A DNA stretch of 64,000 bases, taken from positions 4,539 through 68,538 of the forward strand of contig CAYYTT010000004.1 of NCBI GenBank assembly GCA_964474635.1, written 5' to 3'. The DNA is from CAYUYV01 sp964474635. Its GTDB lineage: Bacteria > Pseudomonadota > Alphaproteobacteria > JAJFIK01. Both the position numbers and the translations under genes were made by a program. Shown in pieces: positions 25,466-34,488 of this stretch. The notes below the pieces were generated by a model. It did no database searches. It saw only the letters and a program-made list of their open reading frames with translations, and had not been told where the DNA came from. Within the stretch, counting starts at the first letter, position 1. Every line of letters starts with the position of its first letter.

Positions 25466-26664
25466 CGCGGGGCCTCCGCCTTGGGCGCCGCCGGCGAGGG
25501 AAAGGCGGGCGGCACCGGGGCGCCCCGGTCGGTGACGGCCAGCACCTTAAAGAGCTGTCCCATGGCATCCGGGGCAGTCAGGCGGTGCAGGGCCGAGCCG
25601 ATCGCTTCATCGGGGGACGCGTTTTGGTCCTGGGACGCGCGGCGCAGGGCCTCCGCCCGGGCCTCGATCCCCAGGGCGCCGAGAAAGGCGCCTTGCGTCA
25701 GGGGGCCATGCGCCGCGGCGCCGGCGCTTCGAGCAGCCTGGCCCAGGGCCTCGAAATCCACATGGGCCGTCAGGTCAACGTCGCCCGGGCGCTCAAGGGG
25801 CGGGTGGAACCGGTGTCTACGGACGGCCTGAAGGGTTTCTCCGGGACCGGAGCGCGCATGGCCGTAATCGATCACCAGGGCCGCGCCGCCTTCGCGCCGC
25901 GCCGCGATGGTTTGTGCAAGGCCGGCCATGAGGCCTTCGCCGGCCCGGCCCCATTCACGCAAGGTTCCTTCCGGATCTTCCGCCCGCTGAAGAGCGGGCG
26001 GCAGTGGCGTGGGGTCGGGGGCCAGGCCGAAAGCAAGCCGATCTTCCGGGTCGAGCACCACCATCCGTTCGTGCCAACCCTTGGCGCCGCGCACGAACTG
26101 CCGGATCGGCAGGGCGTCGAAGAACACATTGGAGCGCGCCATGAGAAAGCCGCTTGAGGCATCAAGGGCCGGCGCCAAGGTGCCGTGCCAGGTAACGGGC
26201 AGGTCCGCGAGCGTTTCTTCCTGGGCGCGCCGGAGCACGGGACTGGTTTCCACAAGACGCACCGTAAGGGCGCCGCGCAAATCCTCGACCACCGCCATGG
26301 CGCGCAGCATATCGGCCATGAGGGTGCCGCGGCCGGGGCCGAGTTCGAGCACGGTGACAGGGGTTGGACGGCCCCGCTCGATCCAGGTTTGGGCGAACCA
26401 AAGGCCCAGCAATTCGCCAAACATCTGGCTGATTTCCGGCGCCGTGACGAAATCCCCTCCGGCGCCCAGTGGATCGCGGGTCGTATAATACCCGTGGATC
26501 GGATGCCCGAGCGCAAGGCCCATGAAATCGGCCACGCTCAAGGGACCGTCGGCGGCAATCTGCCGACGCAGCAGGTCTTCAAGGGGCGTTGTTGCGCTGG
26601 GAGGTGTCGCGGGCTCAGGCGCTGTTGCAGGTTGAAGGGGCTCGGGCGCGGTGTGTTCTGACAT
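25462..26664 (-). CDS. MidA/NDUFAF7-like SAM-dependent methyltransferase
   Basis: This is a class I methyltransferase of the COG1565 family. The mitochondrial homologue NDUFAF7 methylates an arginine of complex I, so assembly of NADH dehydrogenase is a likely role. The product of about 400 aa shows PLSVADFMGLALGHPIHGYY, FVTAPEISQMFGELLG and the SAM loop VLELGPGRGTLMADML. The N-terminal 30 residues are Pro/Ala rich. The start was placed at MSEHTAPEP (26664); 18 more residues are open upstream. It overlaps pgeF by four bases and diverges from ubiK. Confidence 0.9.
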   Translation of the reverse strand: MSEHTAPEPLQPATAPEPATPPSATTPLEDLLRRQIAADGPLSVADFMGLALGHPIHGYYTTRDPLGAGGDFVTAPEISQMFGELLGLWFAQTWIERGRPTPVTVLELGPGRGTLMADMLRAMAVVEDLRGALTVRLVETSPVLRRAQEETLADLPVTWHGTLAPALDASSGFLMARSNVFFDALPIRQFVRGAKGWHERMVVLDPEDRLAFGLAPDPTPLPPALQRAEDPEGTLREWGRAGEGLMAGLAQTIAARREGGAALVIDYGHARSGPGETLQAVRRHRFHPPLERPGDVDLTAHVDFEALGQAARSAGAAAHGPLTQGAFLGALGIEARAEALRRASQDQNASPDEAIGSALHRLTAPDAMGQLFKVLAVTDRGAPVPPAFPSPAAPKAEAPR

Positions 26665-26903
26665 TGTCGGTCCACTGGTTGAAGCCGCTCGATGTCCCGG
26701 CATGCTGGCGCCGAACACGCGGTCGCAGGGCCTCCTCTGCGGCCCTCAGGTGCCGCAGTTTGACCCTCATTCGATTTCAAACTGGTTTTAAGCCCGTGGT
26801 GGCATCACATGATGACACGGTGAAACTGTGTTTAAGCTATGTCGACGTATCTGTCGTGCGATAGAGCCGTCGCGCAACGGGCCAACGGACCGAAGACCTT
26901 AGG

Positions 26904-27227
26904 ATGACGACCATGCAGACGAACAACCGCCTTTTCGACGATTTAGCCAAGGTCATCACTGGAGCCGCCGGAGCGGCCCAGGGGGTTCGCTCGGAGGTCG
27001 ATACCATGGTGCGCGCGCAGATTGAGCGCCTCATCGGGGATATGGACGTCGTCTCGCGCGATGAGTTCGAGGCGGTGAAAGCCATGGCCGTGAAGGCCCG
27101 CGAGGAAAACATGCGTCTTGAAGCGCGTCTCCAGGCGTTCGAGGCACGACTCCTGGCCCTCGGTGAAGGCCAGGACGGCCCGCGCGACGTGCCGGAGACC
27201 AGTGGGTTCGTGCGCGAAGCCCATTGA
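26904..27227 (+). CDS. ubiK: UbiK/BMFP-type accessory factor
   Basis: This 107-aa protein has the BMFP (DUF526) layout: an amphipathic N-terminal helix (RLFDDLAKVITGAAGAAQG) and a trimeric coiled coil (VSRDEFEAVKAMAVKAREEN). In E. coli the homologue UbiK supports ubiquinone synthesis and binds lipids. The usual alphaproteobacterial neighbours, a divergent midA and a downstream YbjN-proC, are present. An internal ATG at 26913 is an alternative start. Confidence 0.88.
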   Translation: MTTMQTNNRLFDDLAKVITGAAGAAQGVRSEVDTMVRAQIERLIGDMDVVSRDEFEAVKAMAVKAREENMRLEARLQAFEARLLALGEGQDGPRDVPETSGFVREAH

Positions 27228-27661
27228 AACGGAGCCCGCACGGCACAACCCCTTTATGTGCCGGTGGCTCATTCGCCCGTCTTCCCGCATCGCGCGTGGA
27301 CGGGCGTCGCACAGGCCGGACAGGCAGGGGCGCCTCTTTCCAGGGGCGCTTGCGCCGGCGGGGCAAATCGCCCTAGACATAGAGAGCCTGCCGAACGGGA
27401 TGGGACCATGCGGCGCGACCGAACCAATCGGACCCCCACTGCCAAAACCGCGCATGGCGCGGACGACGGCGCGTCCCCCCAAGCTGCCATCACGGCCTTT
27501 GGATCGGCGCATGGCATCGCGGGCCCTGATGTTCCTCGCAGACCATCCGAATGCCTGGCCGCGCGGTTTCGCGGGCCGGTGCCATCCCTTTTCGCTGCGA
27601 TCGTTTCCAGCTGTGCCGCCATCCGGGCGGTACGGGACCTTCATCTGGGGAGTTGAAAGCC
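27228..27661. other. Intergenic region, ubiK / YbjN
   Basis: These 434 bases contain open frames in several registers but none with a recognisable product. The stretch is rich in short basic/proline ORFs, typical of high-G+C spacer DNA. A promoter for the YbjN-proC unit may lie here. Confidence 0.4.
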
Positions 27662-28165
27662 ATGCAATTTCGTGAAGCCGCCGTCAGCTCCCACCTCACC
27701 AATCCACTCGATACGATCGAGAAAATCGTCGTGGAAGAAAGCTGGCCGTTTGACCGGACCGGCGACGACGAATTGAACATTTCGGTGAGCGGGCAGTGGG
27801 CGGACTATCAGTTAACGTTCAATTGGCGTGAGGATTTGGAGGCCTTGCACCTGGCCTGCGCCTTTGACGTGAAAGTGCCGGAGGCCAAGCGGACGGAGGT
27901 CTACACGCTTCTTGCGCTCATCAATGAGCAGATGTGGATCGGCCATTTCGACCTGTGGTCGGAAGAAGGGGTGATCCTGTTTCGCCATGGGGTGCTGATG
28001 CAGGGCGGCGCCGTTGCCACCGTGGAGCAATGCGAGGCCCTGGTGCGACTATCGGTCGAATCCTGCGAGCGATACTATCCAGCGTTCCAATTCGTGCTGT
28101 GGGCCGGCAAAACTGCCGCGGAGGCCATTTCCTCCTGCATGTTCGATGTGGAAGGCAATGCCTGA
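27662..28165 (+). CDS. YbjN domain-containing protein
   Basis: The 167-aa protein starts MQFREAAVSSHLTNPLDTIE and carries the YbjN fold blocks NISVSGQWADYQLTF and LALINEQMWIGHFDLW. YbjN-like proteins act as chaperone-like or regulatory factors; the exact role is unclear. It overlaps proC by eight bases, so the two are translationally coupled. The upstream frame is open, but the ATG at 27662 gives the family's normal start. Confidence 0.88.
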   Translation: MQFREAAVSSHLTNPLDTIEKIVVEESWPFDRTGDDELNISVSGQWADYQLTFNWREDLEALHLACAFDVKVPEAKRTEVYTLLALINEQMWIGHFDLWSEEGVILFRHGVLMQGGAVATVEQCEALVRLSVESCERYYPAFQFVLWAGKTAAEAISSCMFDVEGNA

Positions 28166-29045
28166 CGCCCCAAGCTCCAACGTCAGCCCCCCCGAGGACA
28201 AGACGAACGCGATTTTGTTGCTGGGCGCCGGCCGCATGGGCGGCGCTCTCCTCAAAGGCTGGTTGGCCGATCCCGCCATCACGCGGGGCCATGCGATCCA
28301 TGTGGCCGATCCGGTGCCGGCACCTTGGGTCGAAGCGGCTGCCAAGGCGGGCGATCTGACCCTCACCCCTGGGCCGGAGCGGTGGGCCGACATGGCGCCG
28401 AGCCTCGTGCTGATCGCGGTCAAGCCCCAGATCATGGACGCGGCGCTAGAGCCCTTGCGCCCACTGGCCGCGCGCCAAGTGCCCATGGTCTCCATCGCGG
28501 CCGGGCGGTCCATTGCCTCACTCAATAGGGCCTTGCGCGCCGAACCCCCGATCATCCGGGTCATGCCGAACACGCCCATGGCGATCGGTCGCGGCGTCAG
28601 CGTGTGCGTCGCCGGACCCGGCGTGAGCAAAGACGCCCGCGCCTTGTGTTCACGCCTCATGGAGGCGGGCGGCCCGGTGTTCTGGATCGAGGAGGAACGG
28701 GCGATGGATGCGGTGACGGGTGTCTCTGGCAGCGGTCCTGCTTACATCTTCCACATGGCCGAATGTCTCGCCGACGCCGGCGTCGCGGCCGGGCTTGACC
28801 GGGCGCTTGCGCGGGATCTGGCGCGCCTGACCGTGGCGGGGGCGGGCGCCTTGCTCTGGGAAGACGGGGCGGATCCTGCCGCGTTGCGCGAAGCGGTGAC
28901 GAGCCCGGGCGGGACAACGGCGGCCGCCCTGTCGGTCCTTCAAGGGGCGGACGGTCGCTCGGTCACGTTGCGCAGTCTTGTGGAAGAAGCCGTGGGTGCC
29001 GCCGCGGCCAGGGGGCGCGACCTCGACGCCTCCGGGTCCGACTAA
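28158..29045 (+). CDS. proC: Pyrroline-5-carboxylate reductase
   Basis: ProC makes L-proline from pyrroline-5-carboxylate with NAD(P)H. The product of about 295 aa has the Rossmann motif LLLGAGRMGGALLKGW near residue 20, VRVMPNTP-type sequence (IIRVMPNTPMAIGRG) and the C-terminal signature SGSGPAYIFHMAECLADAG followed by TSPGGTTAAAL. The start overlaps the YbjN gene. putA, which runs the pathway in the catabolic direction, lies at the far end of the window. Confidence 0.96.
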   Translation: MPDAPSSNVSPPEDKTNAILLLGAGRMGGALLKGWLADPAITRGHAIHVADPVPAPWVEAAAKAGDLTLTPGPERWADMAPSLVLIAVKPQIMDAALEPLRPLAARQVPMVSIAAGRSIASLNRALRAEPPIIRVMPNTPMAIGRGVSVCVAGPGVSKDARALCSRLMEAGGPVFWIEEERAMDAVTGVSGSGPAYIFHMAECLADAGVAAGLDRALARDLARLTVAGAGALLWEDGADPAALREAVTSPGGTTAAALSVLQGADGRSVTLRSLVEEAVGAAAARGRDLDASGSD

Positions 29046-29097
29046 AACCAGGCGCAGGCGCACACCGGATCATTCGTTGTTTGCAAAGGAGAAAGTC

Positions 29098-29793
29098 ATG
29101 GCGTTGGCGGATCGCGAAACCGGGCCCCATGAGGGCAAGAGCGCGTCCGACAGTCAGGCCACGTTGGACAGCCTGCTGCTCGATGCGGCCTTGGGCTTGA
29201 TTGAACGGGAGGGCTGGCGCGGTCTGACCATGGGTCGGTTCGCGCGTGCGGCAGGTGTTCCCCTGTCGGAGGTTTATCGCCGGCAAAAAAGCAAGGCGGA
29301 TATCCTGCGCGGATTGGTCCGCCGGATCGACCTGATCGCTCTGGCCGAGGATTCCGGCGCGGCACCCGACAGCGAAACGCCCCGGGACCGGCTGTTCGAT
29401 TCGGTCATGGTCCGATTCGAGGCCATGGAGGCCCATCGCGGGGCGGTCCGTGTCCTCGCGGAGGAACTGCGGCGCGATCCCTTGGCCGTTGCCGAGATCC
29501 TGCCCGAGTTGCGCCAGTCGCTGCGCTGGACACTCGATGCGGCGGGTATCGATCCGACCGGTTGGCAAGGTGCGGTGCGCGTGCGTGTGCTTGGGGTGAT
29601 TTGCGCGCAGGTGCTTCAGGTCTGGCTCGACGATGACGGCCGGGATCTGGCCAAAACCATGGCGGATCTCGACCGCCGCCTGCGTCGCTCGGCCCGCTGG
29701 CTTGGACTGATGACTGGGAAGAGAGGGCGTGACGCCGGCGCGGAAGCCGCCTCGGACGCGCATGATCCTGATCCTACGGCCAGGGTCGCGTAA
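29098..29793 (+). CDS. TetR-family transcriptional regulator
   Basis: The 231-aa protein has a TetR-like N-terminal helix-turn-helix (LLDAALGLIEREGWRGLTMGRFARAAGVPLSEVYRR) and a helical C-terminal ligand domain. AAAGGAGAAAGTC gives a strong ribosome site before the ATG at 29098. It lies between proC and a phasin gene on the same strand, so it may control polyhydroxyalkanoate or fatty-acid genes, which is inference. Confidence 0.85.
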   Translation: MALADRETGPHEGKSASDSQATLDSLLLDAALGLIEREGWRGLTMGRFARAAGVPLSEVYRRQKSKADILRGLVRRIDLIALAEDSGAAPDSETPRDRLFDSVMVRFEAMEAHRGAVRVLAEELRRDPLAVAEILPELRQSLRWTLDAAGIDPTGWQGAVRVRVLGVICAQVLQVWLDDDGRDLAKTMADLDRRLRRSARWLGLMTGKRGRDAGAEAASDAHDPDPTARVA

Positions 29794-29802
29794 CAAATCT
29801 GG

Positions 29803-29814
29803 TGCACTGCAGCA
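29803..29814. promoter_or_regulatory. Candidate PhaR-like site upstream of the phasin gene
   Basis: TGCACTGCAGCA contains the TGC-rich palindromic core reported for PhaR binding in Paracoccus and Rhodobacter phasin promoters. It lies about 175 bases before the phasin start, directly before a TTGACC that could be a -35 element. The match is short and the site is tentative. Confidence 0.25.
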
Positions 29815-29989
29815 TTGACCGAAGGCCCGGATCAGGGCATTTTGCTGAAGATGTGTTCGCCTGTGACACATTGGACCGCCCCAGATGTTTGCATCTGCGA
29901 AAGGCGGATATGGGACACGAGAGGGACGGCGTCCTCGCCCCTTATCGCGGCTTGGCGTCCCGGCCACCAAAATGCTCGGAGCAGTTCAA

Positions 29990-30460
29990 ATGATGAACAA
30001 AAGTCAGAACCCGTTCTTCCCGTTCGACATGACCAAGTTTTTCGACAGCTTCAATTCGTCCAACGCCGACATGCAATCCATCATGGATCGTCAGCGTAAG
30101 GCCGTTGAGGCCATGGTCGAAGCCAACAAGACGGCCGCTGAAGGCTACCAGACGCTTTTCACGCGTCAGATGCAGATCATGCAGGAAGCCCTCAACGAAG
30201 TCTCCGCCTCCATGAATGAGGTGATGAAGCACACCAATCCGTCCGATGCGGCGAACGCGCAGATGGTTGCCGCCCGCAAGTCGCTGGACCATGCCTATGA
30301 GTCCCTGCGTGAGCTGACGGAAATGGCCAATGAGGCCAACAGCAACGCCATGAAGGTGTTCCAGTCCCATATGGGCGATGCCATGAAGGAATGGTCCACG
30401 GCGATGGCGAATACGCCGATGGCGAAAGCGGCCCAGGAGTTCACCGATCAGAGCAACTGA
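29990..30460 (+). CDS. Phasin family protein
   Basis: Phasins coat polyhydroxyalkanoate granules. The product of about 156 aa is helical and amphipathic, with MTKFFDSFNSSNADMQSIMD near the start and the phasin block VEAMVEANKTAAEGYQTLF. GGAG at 29978 sets the ATG at 29990 (or the next ATG) as start. A strong terminator follows 30 bases after the stop, so it ends its transcript alone. Confidence 0.9.
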   Translation: MMNKSQNPFFPFDMTKFFDSFNSSNADMQSIMDRQRKAVEAMVEANKTAAEGYQTLFTRQMQIMQEALNEVSASMNEVMKHTNPSDAANAQMVAARKSLDHAYESLRELTEMANEANSNAMKVFQSHMGDAMKEWSTAMANTPMAKAAQEFTDQSN

Positions 30461-30493
30461 TCGGCGTCCATCTGAGACGATGATTTGAGAAAA

Positions 30494-30526
30494 CCCCCTG
30501 GAGGCGCCAGCTTCCAGGGGGTTTTT
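30494..30526 (+). terminator. Rho-independent terminator after the phasin gene
   Basis: CCCCCTGGA (30494-30502) pairs perfectly with TCCAGGGGG (30513-30521) around a 10-base loop and is followed by five Ts. Confidence 0.95.
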
Positions 30527-30604
30527 GTGTGGCACGTCCAGCACCTGAGCGCCCAAAAAAACACCGCCGACGTTTTCGGCGTGCAGGGCAACTGACCCGG
30601 ATTA

Positions 30605-30650
30605 CGCTTAAGGCCGCGCCCGCGGCCCGGCGCCGTTGCGCCCCTTGCAG
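30605..30650 (+). repeat. Interspersed intergenic element, partial copy
   Basis: CGCTTAAGGCCGCGCCCGCG and CGGCCCGGCGCCGTTGCGCC match the first third of the element as seen near 50805 and 3600. The rest is missing. It lies just before pgsA. Confidence 0.55.
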
Positions 30651-30681
30651 GCCAGCGCCCGTGTGCTTTCATCGGCGGGCC

Positions 30682-31329
30682 ATGGATGAAGAGCTGAACG
30701 CACAACACGGGAAAGACCCGGCGGGGCAAGGGCCGACGCCGGGAGGCGCGGGGTCTTGGACACGGTCCATGCCCAATCTGATGACGGGGCTGCGCCTTGT
30801 CGTCGGACTTGCCGTGGGCGTATTGGGGCTGTGGCCGCCGGGCGGTTTGTGGGGCCTGGCGGCCTTGTGCTTTGTGTTTGGCGCGGTGACGGACTTTCTT
30901 GATGGCTGGCTGGCCCGGAGGCTTGATGCGCACACCGATCTGGGCCGCCTTCTTGATCCGCTGGCGGATAAGGTCCTGGTGGTCGCGGGCCTGCTCGCTC
31001 TGCTAGGGGGCGGGCTTTTGGATCCGGTCGGCCGGTTGGCGGCTCTTGTGATTGTCTTGAGGGAAATCATCGTGCCGGCCTTGCGGGCCCACGGGGCGGG
31101 GCACGGCATTGATTTGCCCGTGGTTCCGCTTGCGCGTGTGAAAACCACCGCCCAGATGATTGCCGTGGGTGTGGGCCTTCTCCACGGGGCAGGGCTTGCC
31201 GACGGTTTTGGGCCGGCGACAGGGGGTATGCTTGCCGTTGCGGCCGGGTTGAGCCTGTGGACGGGGGCGGGGTATGGGCTGGCCTTCGCCCGGGCACGCG
31301 GGCGGCATTTGAAAGGAAATGAGCCATGA
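30682..31329 (+). CDS. pgsA: CDP-alcohol phosphatidyltransferase (PgsA-like)
   Basis: The enzyme probably joins CDP-diacylglycerol and glycerol 3-phosphate, the committed step of phosphatidylglycerol synthesis in the inner membrane. The full CDP-alcohol transferase signature D-x2-DG-x2-AR-x8-G-x3-D-x3-D is present as TDFLDGWLARRLDA followed by HTDLGRLLDPLADK. Several membrane helices are visible. The N-terminal 25 residues are Gly/Pro rich; the ATG at 30682 was chosen, but an in-frame GTG lies upstream. It overlaps moaD by four bases. Confidence 0.9.
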   Translation: MDEELNAQHGKDPAGQGPTPGGAGSWTRSMPNLMTGLRLVVGLAVGVLGLWPPGGLWGLAALCFVFGAVTDFLDGWLARRLDAHTDLGRLLDPLADKVLVVAGLLALLGGGLLDPVGRLAALVIVLREIIVPALRAHGAGHGIDLPVVPLARVKTTAQMIAVGVGLLHGAGLADGFGPATGGMLAVAAGLSLWTGAGYGLAFARARGRHLKGNEP

Positions 31330-31577
31330 AACTCGTCTATTTCGCCTGGGTCCGCGAAGGCCTTGGCCGCAGCGAAGACGAGGTGGAACCGCCGGCGGAG
31401 GTGGCCAGCGTGGCGGACCTTCTGGCCTGGCTGCGCACGCGCGGCGAGGCGGAGGCGCGGACCCTGGCCGACACGGACCGGCTGCGTTTTGCCGTCAATC
31501 AGACCCATGCGGGCCTTGATCATCCGGTGACGGCGGCGGATGAAGTGGCGATCTTCCCGCCCGTGACGGGAGGCTGA
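31326..31577 (+). CDS. moaD: Molybdopterin synthase small subunit MoaD
   Basis: MoaD is the ubiquitin-fold sulfur carrier that delivers thiocarboxylate sulfur to make molybdopterin. The 83-aa product ends in the essential double glycine (PPVTGG). It is translationally coupled to pgsA and lies three bases before moaE, with which it forms the synthase. Confidence 0.95.
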   Translation: MKLVYFAWVREGLGRSEDEVEPPAEVASVADLLAWLRTRGEAEARTLADTDRLRFAVNQTHAGLDHPVTAADEVAIFPPVTGG

Positions 31578-31580
31578 GCC

Positions 31581-32063
31581 ATGATCGTCCGTGTGCAGGA
31601 GGATGATTTCGATCCCGGCGCACTGCTCAGCGATTTCGGCGCCGGAGCGATGTCGGTCGGGGCGGTGGTCAGCTTTACGGGTCTCGTGCGCGCCGACAAG
31701 GCGGCAAGCGGCGCACAGAGCGTTGAAGCCTTGGTGCTGGAGCATTACCCCGGCATGACGGAGGCGGAACTGACGCGTATTGCAAAGGAAGCCATGGACC
31801 GCTTTGCGCTGCAGGACGCGGCTATCGTCCACCGGGTGGGCCGACTTGAGGCCGGCGCGCGGATCGTCTTCGTGGCCGCCGCCGCGGGCCACCGGCGCGC
31901 CGCCTTCGACGGCGCCGATTTCATGATGGATTTTCTCAAAACCAACGCCCCGTTTTGGAAACGGGAAGAAACCGCCAGGGGCCCGGGCGACTGGGTCGAC
32001 GCGCGTGAAAGCGACAACGTGGCCGCCGAACGGTGGATGAGCCCGCGGGACACCGGTCAATAG
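31581..32063 (+). CDS. moaE: Molybdopterin synthase catalytic subunit MoaE
   Basis: MoaE converts precursor Z (cPMP) to molybdopterin with MoaD. The 160-aa product has the MoaE blocks GAVVSFTGLVRADK, LVLEHYPGMTEAEL, RVGRLEAGARIVFVAAAAGH and the C-terminal FWKREE. It directly follows moaD. Nothing unusual was seen. Confidence 0.95.
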   Translation: MIVRVQEDDFDPGALLSDFGAGAMSVGAVVSFTGLVRADKAASGAQSVEALVLEHYPGMTEAELTRIAKEAMDRFALQDAAIVHRVGRLEAGARIVFVAAAAGHRRAAFDGADFMMDFLKTNAPFWKREETARGPGDWVDARESDNVAAERWMSPRDTGQ

Positions 32064-32078
32064 AGAGACGGGCTGGCG

Positions 32079-32264
32079 CTAAGCTTGCTTTTCAACAGGG
32101 CCGATCAATTCAAAATGCAGGCGACAATCGACTGCCCGGGCCGCGCGCGCCAATGTTTCAAGCTTCACATCCACATTGTCGGGGTCCAGAAGGCGATCGA
32201 GTCGGCTACAGCTCGTTTCCATCCGCCGTGCCATTTGTGTCTTGGACAGGTTCTCACGCTGCAT
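32079..32264 (-). pseudogene. Antitoxin remnant (XRE-like, C-terminal half)
   Basis: The fragment MQRENLSKTQMARRMETS with SRLDRLLDPDN and LETLARAARAV matches the helix-turn-helix of antitoxins that pair with Gp49-like (DUF891) toxins. The usual 30-50 N-terminal residues are absent and the fragment is joined directly to a toxin fragment. It may still encode a short DNA-binding peptide, but more likely it is a relic. Confidence 0.6.
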
Positions 32265-32349
32265 CGCCTCCTTCGGGGGCCAATGCCTTAAGCCAAGCGC
32301 GAACAGGTTCTTTGGGCTTTGCCTTTCAGGCGCACCTTGTGTGGTACAT
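32254..32349 (-). pseudogene. Toxin remnant (Gp49-like/DUF891 N-terminus)
   Basis: From the ATG at 32349 the frame reads MYHTRCA, a stop, then KAKPKEPVRAWLKALAPEG before a second stop. The EPVRAWLKAL block is typical of the N-terminus of Gp49-like toxins. The middle and C-terminal parts are missing. A TTGACA and an inverted repeat (ACCTTG ... CAAGGT, 26 bases end to end) overlap the start and look like the old promoter and operator. Confidence 0.5.
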
Positions 32350-32463
32350 TTTGTCAAGGTACTCGAACAATCTTGCTGGTGCCCAACGACGCTGACCGGG
32401 ACCAACCGACTTGCCTGCCCGCCGCCGAACGCAAACATCGTCCGGCGACGGACCCTTGAGGCA

Positions 32464-33399
32464 TCACCCGACTTGTGCGGTGGGCCATGCGCCTTTGATG
32501 GGGGTTGGCATTTTCTGCAGGTTCAGGCGGTGGTGGACAAGATCGTCATAGTCCTGAACAAGCTGCTTTGTGATTTCGCCGACCTCGAAGCTGTAGGGGC
32601 CAATGGAGCCCACGGGCGTAACCTCGGCCGCGGTGCCCGTCAGGAAGCACTGCTCGAAGTCTTCAAGCTCCTTGGGGAAAATCGCCTTTTGAACGACTTC
32701 GAAGCCGCGCTGTTCGGCAAGGCCGATCACGGCACGCCGCGTGATGCCGTCGAGAAAACAGTCCGGCGTCGGCGTATAGATCGTCTGTCCCTTGACGAAA
32801 AAGACATTGGCACCGGTCGCTTCGGCCACCTGGTCGCGCCAATCGAACATGAGGGCGTCGGCGAAACCCTTCGATTCCGCCTCTTCCTTGGCCATGGTGC
32901 AAATCATGTAAAGACCAACGGCCTTGGAGTGGCACGGCGACGTGCGCGGGTCCGGCCGGCGCCATCGGGCGATGTCGAGCTTGATGCCTTTCATCTTGGT
33001 CTCGGCGTCGAAATAGGATGGCCACTCCCAGGTCGCTACAGCCACGCGAATGCCGGCATGGGGCGCGGAAACCCCCATCTGGCCGCTGCCGCGCCAGGCG
33101 ATGGGACGGATATACCCGTCCACGAGGCCTTGCGCCTTTACGGTTTCGGCAATGGCGGCGTTGATATCAGCTTCGCTGTAGGGGATTTCGAAACCCAGGA
33201 GCCGGGCGGACTCAAACAGGCGCTCGGTGTGTTCCTCGCACTTGAAGAGCTTGCCCCCATACATGCGCTGCCCCTCGAATACCGCGCTGCCATAATGCAG
33301 GGCGTGGGTGCAGACATGCACGGTCGCGTCGTTCCAAGGTCTCAAGGCGCCATCCATCCAGATGACGCCGTCCCGCTTGTCAAATGGCACGAGAGCCAT
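32464..33399 (-). CDS. ilvE: Branched-chain amino acid aminotransferase
   Basis: IlvE performs the last step of Val, Leu and Ile synthesis with glutamate as amino donor and PLP as cofactor. The protein of about 311 aa begins MALVPFDKRDGVIWMDG; GGAGGCACGGC before the ATG at 33399 fixes the start. Family blocks are HALHYGSAVFEGQRMY, EHTERLFESARLLG, the Lys region SKAVGLYM and FLTGTAAEVTPV. It diverges from a two-component system, a common alphaproteobacterial arrangement, though the frequent MarR gene between them is not seen here. Confidence 0.95.
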   Translation of the reverse strand: MALVPFDKRDGVIWMDGALRPWNDATVHVCTHALHYGSAVFEGQRMYGGKLFKCEEHTERLFESARLLGFEIPYSEADINAAIAETVKAQGLVDGYIRPIAWRGSGQMGVSAPHAGIRVAVATWEWPSYFDAETKMKGIKLDIARWRRPDPRTSPCHSKAVGLYMICTMAKEEAESKGFADALMFDWRDQVAEATGANVFFVKGQTIYTPTPDCFLDGITRRAVIGLAEQRGFEVVQKAIFPKELEDFEQCFLTGTAAEVTPVGSIGPYSFEVGEITKQLVQDYDDLVHHRLNLQKMPTPIKGAWPTAQVG

Positions 33400-33695
33400 G
33401 CCGTGCCTCCTTTCCGCTTGCTGTCTTGAAGGTGCTGTCCGGGGTCGGCCTCGCGGCGGCCATCCGGGTCTTGCACTATCGCGAACCGCCCCAGCCGGAG
33501 CAAGCACTGCGCGAGCGGCGGGGGAGCGGTGCTTTCGGCCCCGCCGGCCACGGGCTATGGTCGGGCACGCGTGGGAGCGACTCGTTGAGGCAGTCAGAAG
33601 ACGAGTGGACAGTCAGGACACTTGAGAATTGGCCGAAGACCGGGAAACTGGCGGATCACAGGTCGGATATCCGGCCTTCTGGAGGCAGGAACGCC

Positions 33696-34481
33696 ATGAC
33701 CATCGACGGGACGTCATCGGACGGCGCGCCCCAAACCGGCAGGTCCCAACAAGAGGGGACTGAGGGCGACGGACCGGACGGCATTGCCGATGACGCCGCC
33801 CACATCCTCGTGGTCGATGACGACACGCGCATCCGCACCCTGATCCGCCGCTACCTCATGGGCCACGGCTACCGGGTCTCCATCGCCGCCGATGCCGCCT
33901 CGGCCCGGTCCTATCTGCAAAGTCTCACCTTCGATCTCGTGGTCCTCGACATCATGATGCCCGGTGAAGACGGCCTGAGCTTCACGGCGGCCTTGCGTGA
34001 TGGCGTTGCGCCGGGCCAGGAGACCCAGGTGCCGATCCTGCTGCTGACGGCCCGGGGCGCGGCCGGAGACCGGATCGCGGGCCTGGAGCGCGGCGCGGAT
34101 GATTACCTCGCCAAACCCTTCGAGCCGCGCGAATTGCTGCTGCGCATCGAGGCCATCATCCGGCGCACCCGCAATCGTGAGACCGGCAGCGGTGAACTGC
34201 GCTTCGGGCGCTGCCGTTACAATGCGGATCGAGGCGAACTGCTGCGCGACAACGAGGTCGTGCGCCTGACGACCGCCGAGGCGACCTTGATGGATCTGTT
34301 TGGGCGCAATCCCGGCGAGACCTTCTCGCGCACGGATCTGTGCGAGCGCACCAATGCGGGCATGGAGCGTTCCGTAGACGTACAGATCAACCGCTTGCGC
34401 CGCAAGATCGAGGACGATCCGCGCCAGCCGCTCTACCTGCAGACCGTGCGGGGCGTCGGCTATGTCCTCGTGCCCGATTGA
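33696..34481 (+). CDS. OmpR-family response regulator
   Basis: The protein of about 261 aa has a receiver domain (HILVVDDDTRIRTLIRRYL, phospho-Asp in LVVLDIMMPGEDG, Lys in DYLAKPFEPREL) and an OmpR winged helix (VDVQINRLRRKIEDDP ... VRGVGYVL). A 30-residue polar N-terminal extension precedes the receiver. GGAGG at 33680 supports the ATG at 33696. The histidine kinase follows within eight bases. Confidence 0.94.
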   Translation: MTIDGTSSDGAPQTGRSQQEGTEGDGPDGIADDAAHILVVDDDTRIRTLIRRYLMGHGYRVSIAADAASARSYLQSLTFDLVVLDIMMPGEDGLSFTAALRDGVAPGQETQVPILLLTARGAAGDRIAGLERGADDYLAKPFEPRELLLRIEAIIRRTRNRETGSGELRFGRCRYNADRGELLRDNEVVRLTTAEATLMDLFGRNPGETFSRTDLCERTNAGMERSVDVQINRLRRKIEDDPRQPLYLQTVRGVGYVLVPD

Positions 34482-34488
34482 GGCGGCC

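Noticed and set aside
27258..27656. Gene between ubiK and YbjN
   Set aside because: Several overlapping frames of similar length exist on both strands, all of low-complexity composition; none is preferred.
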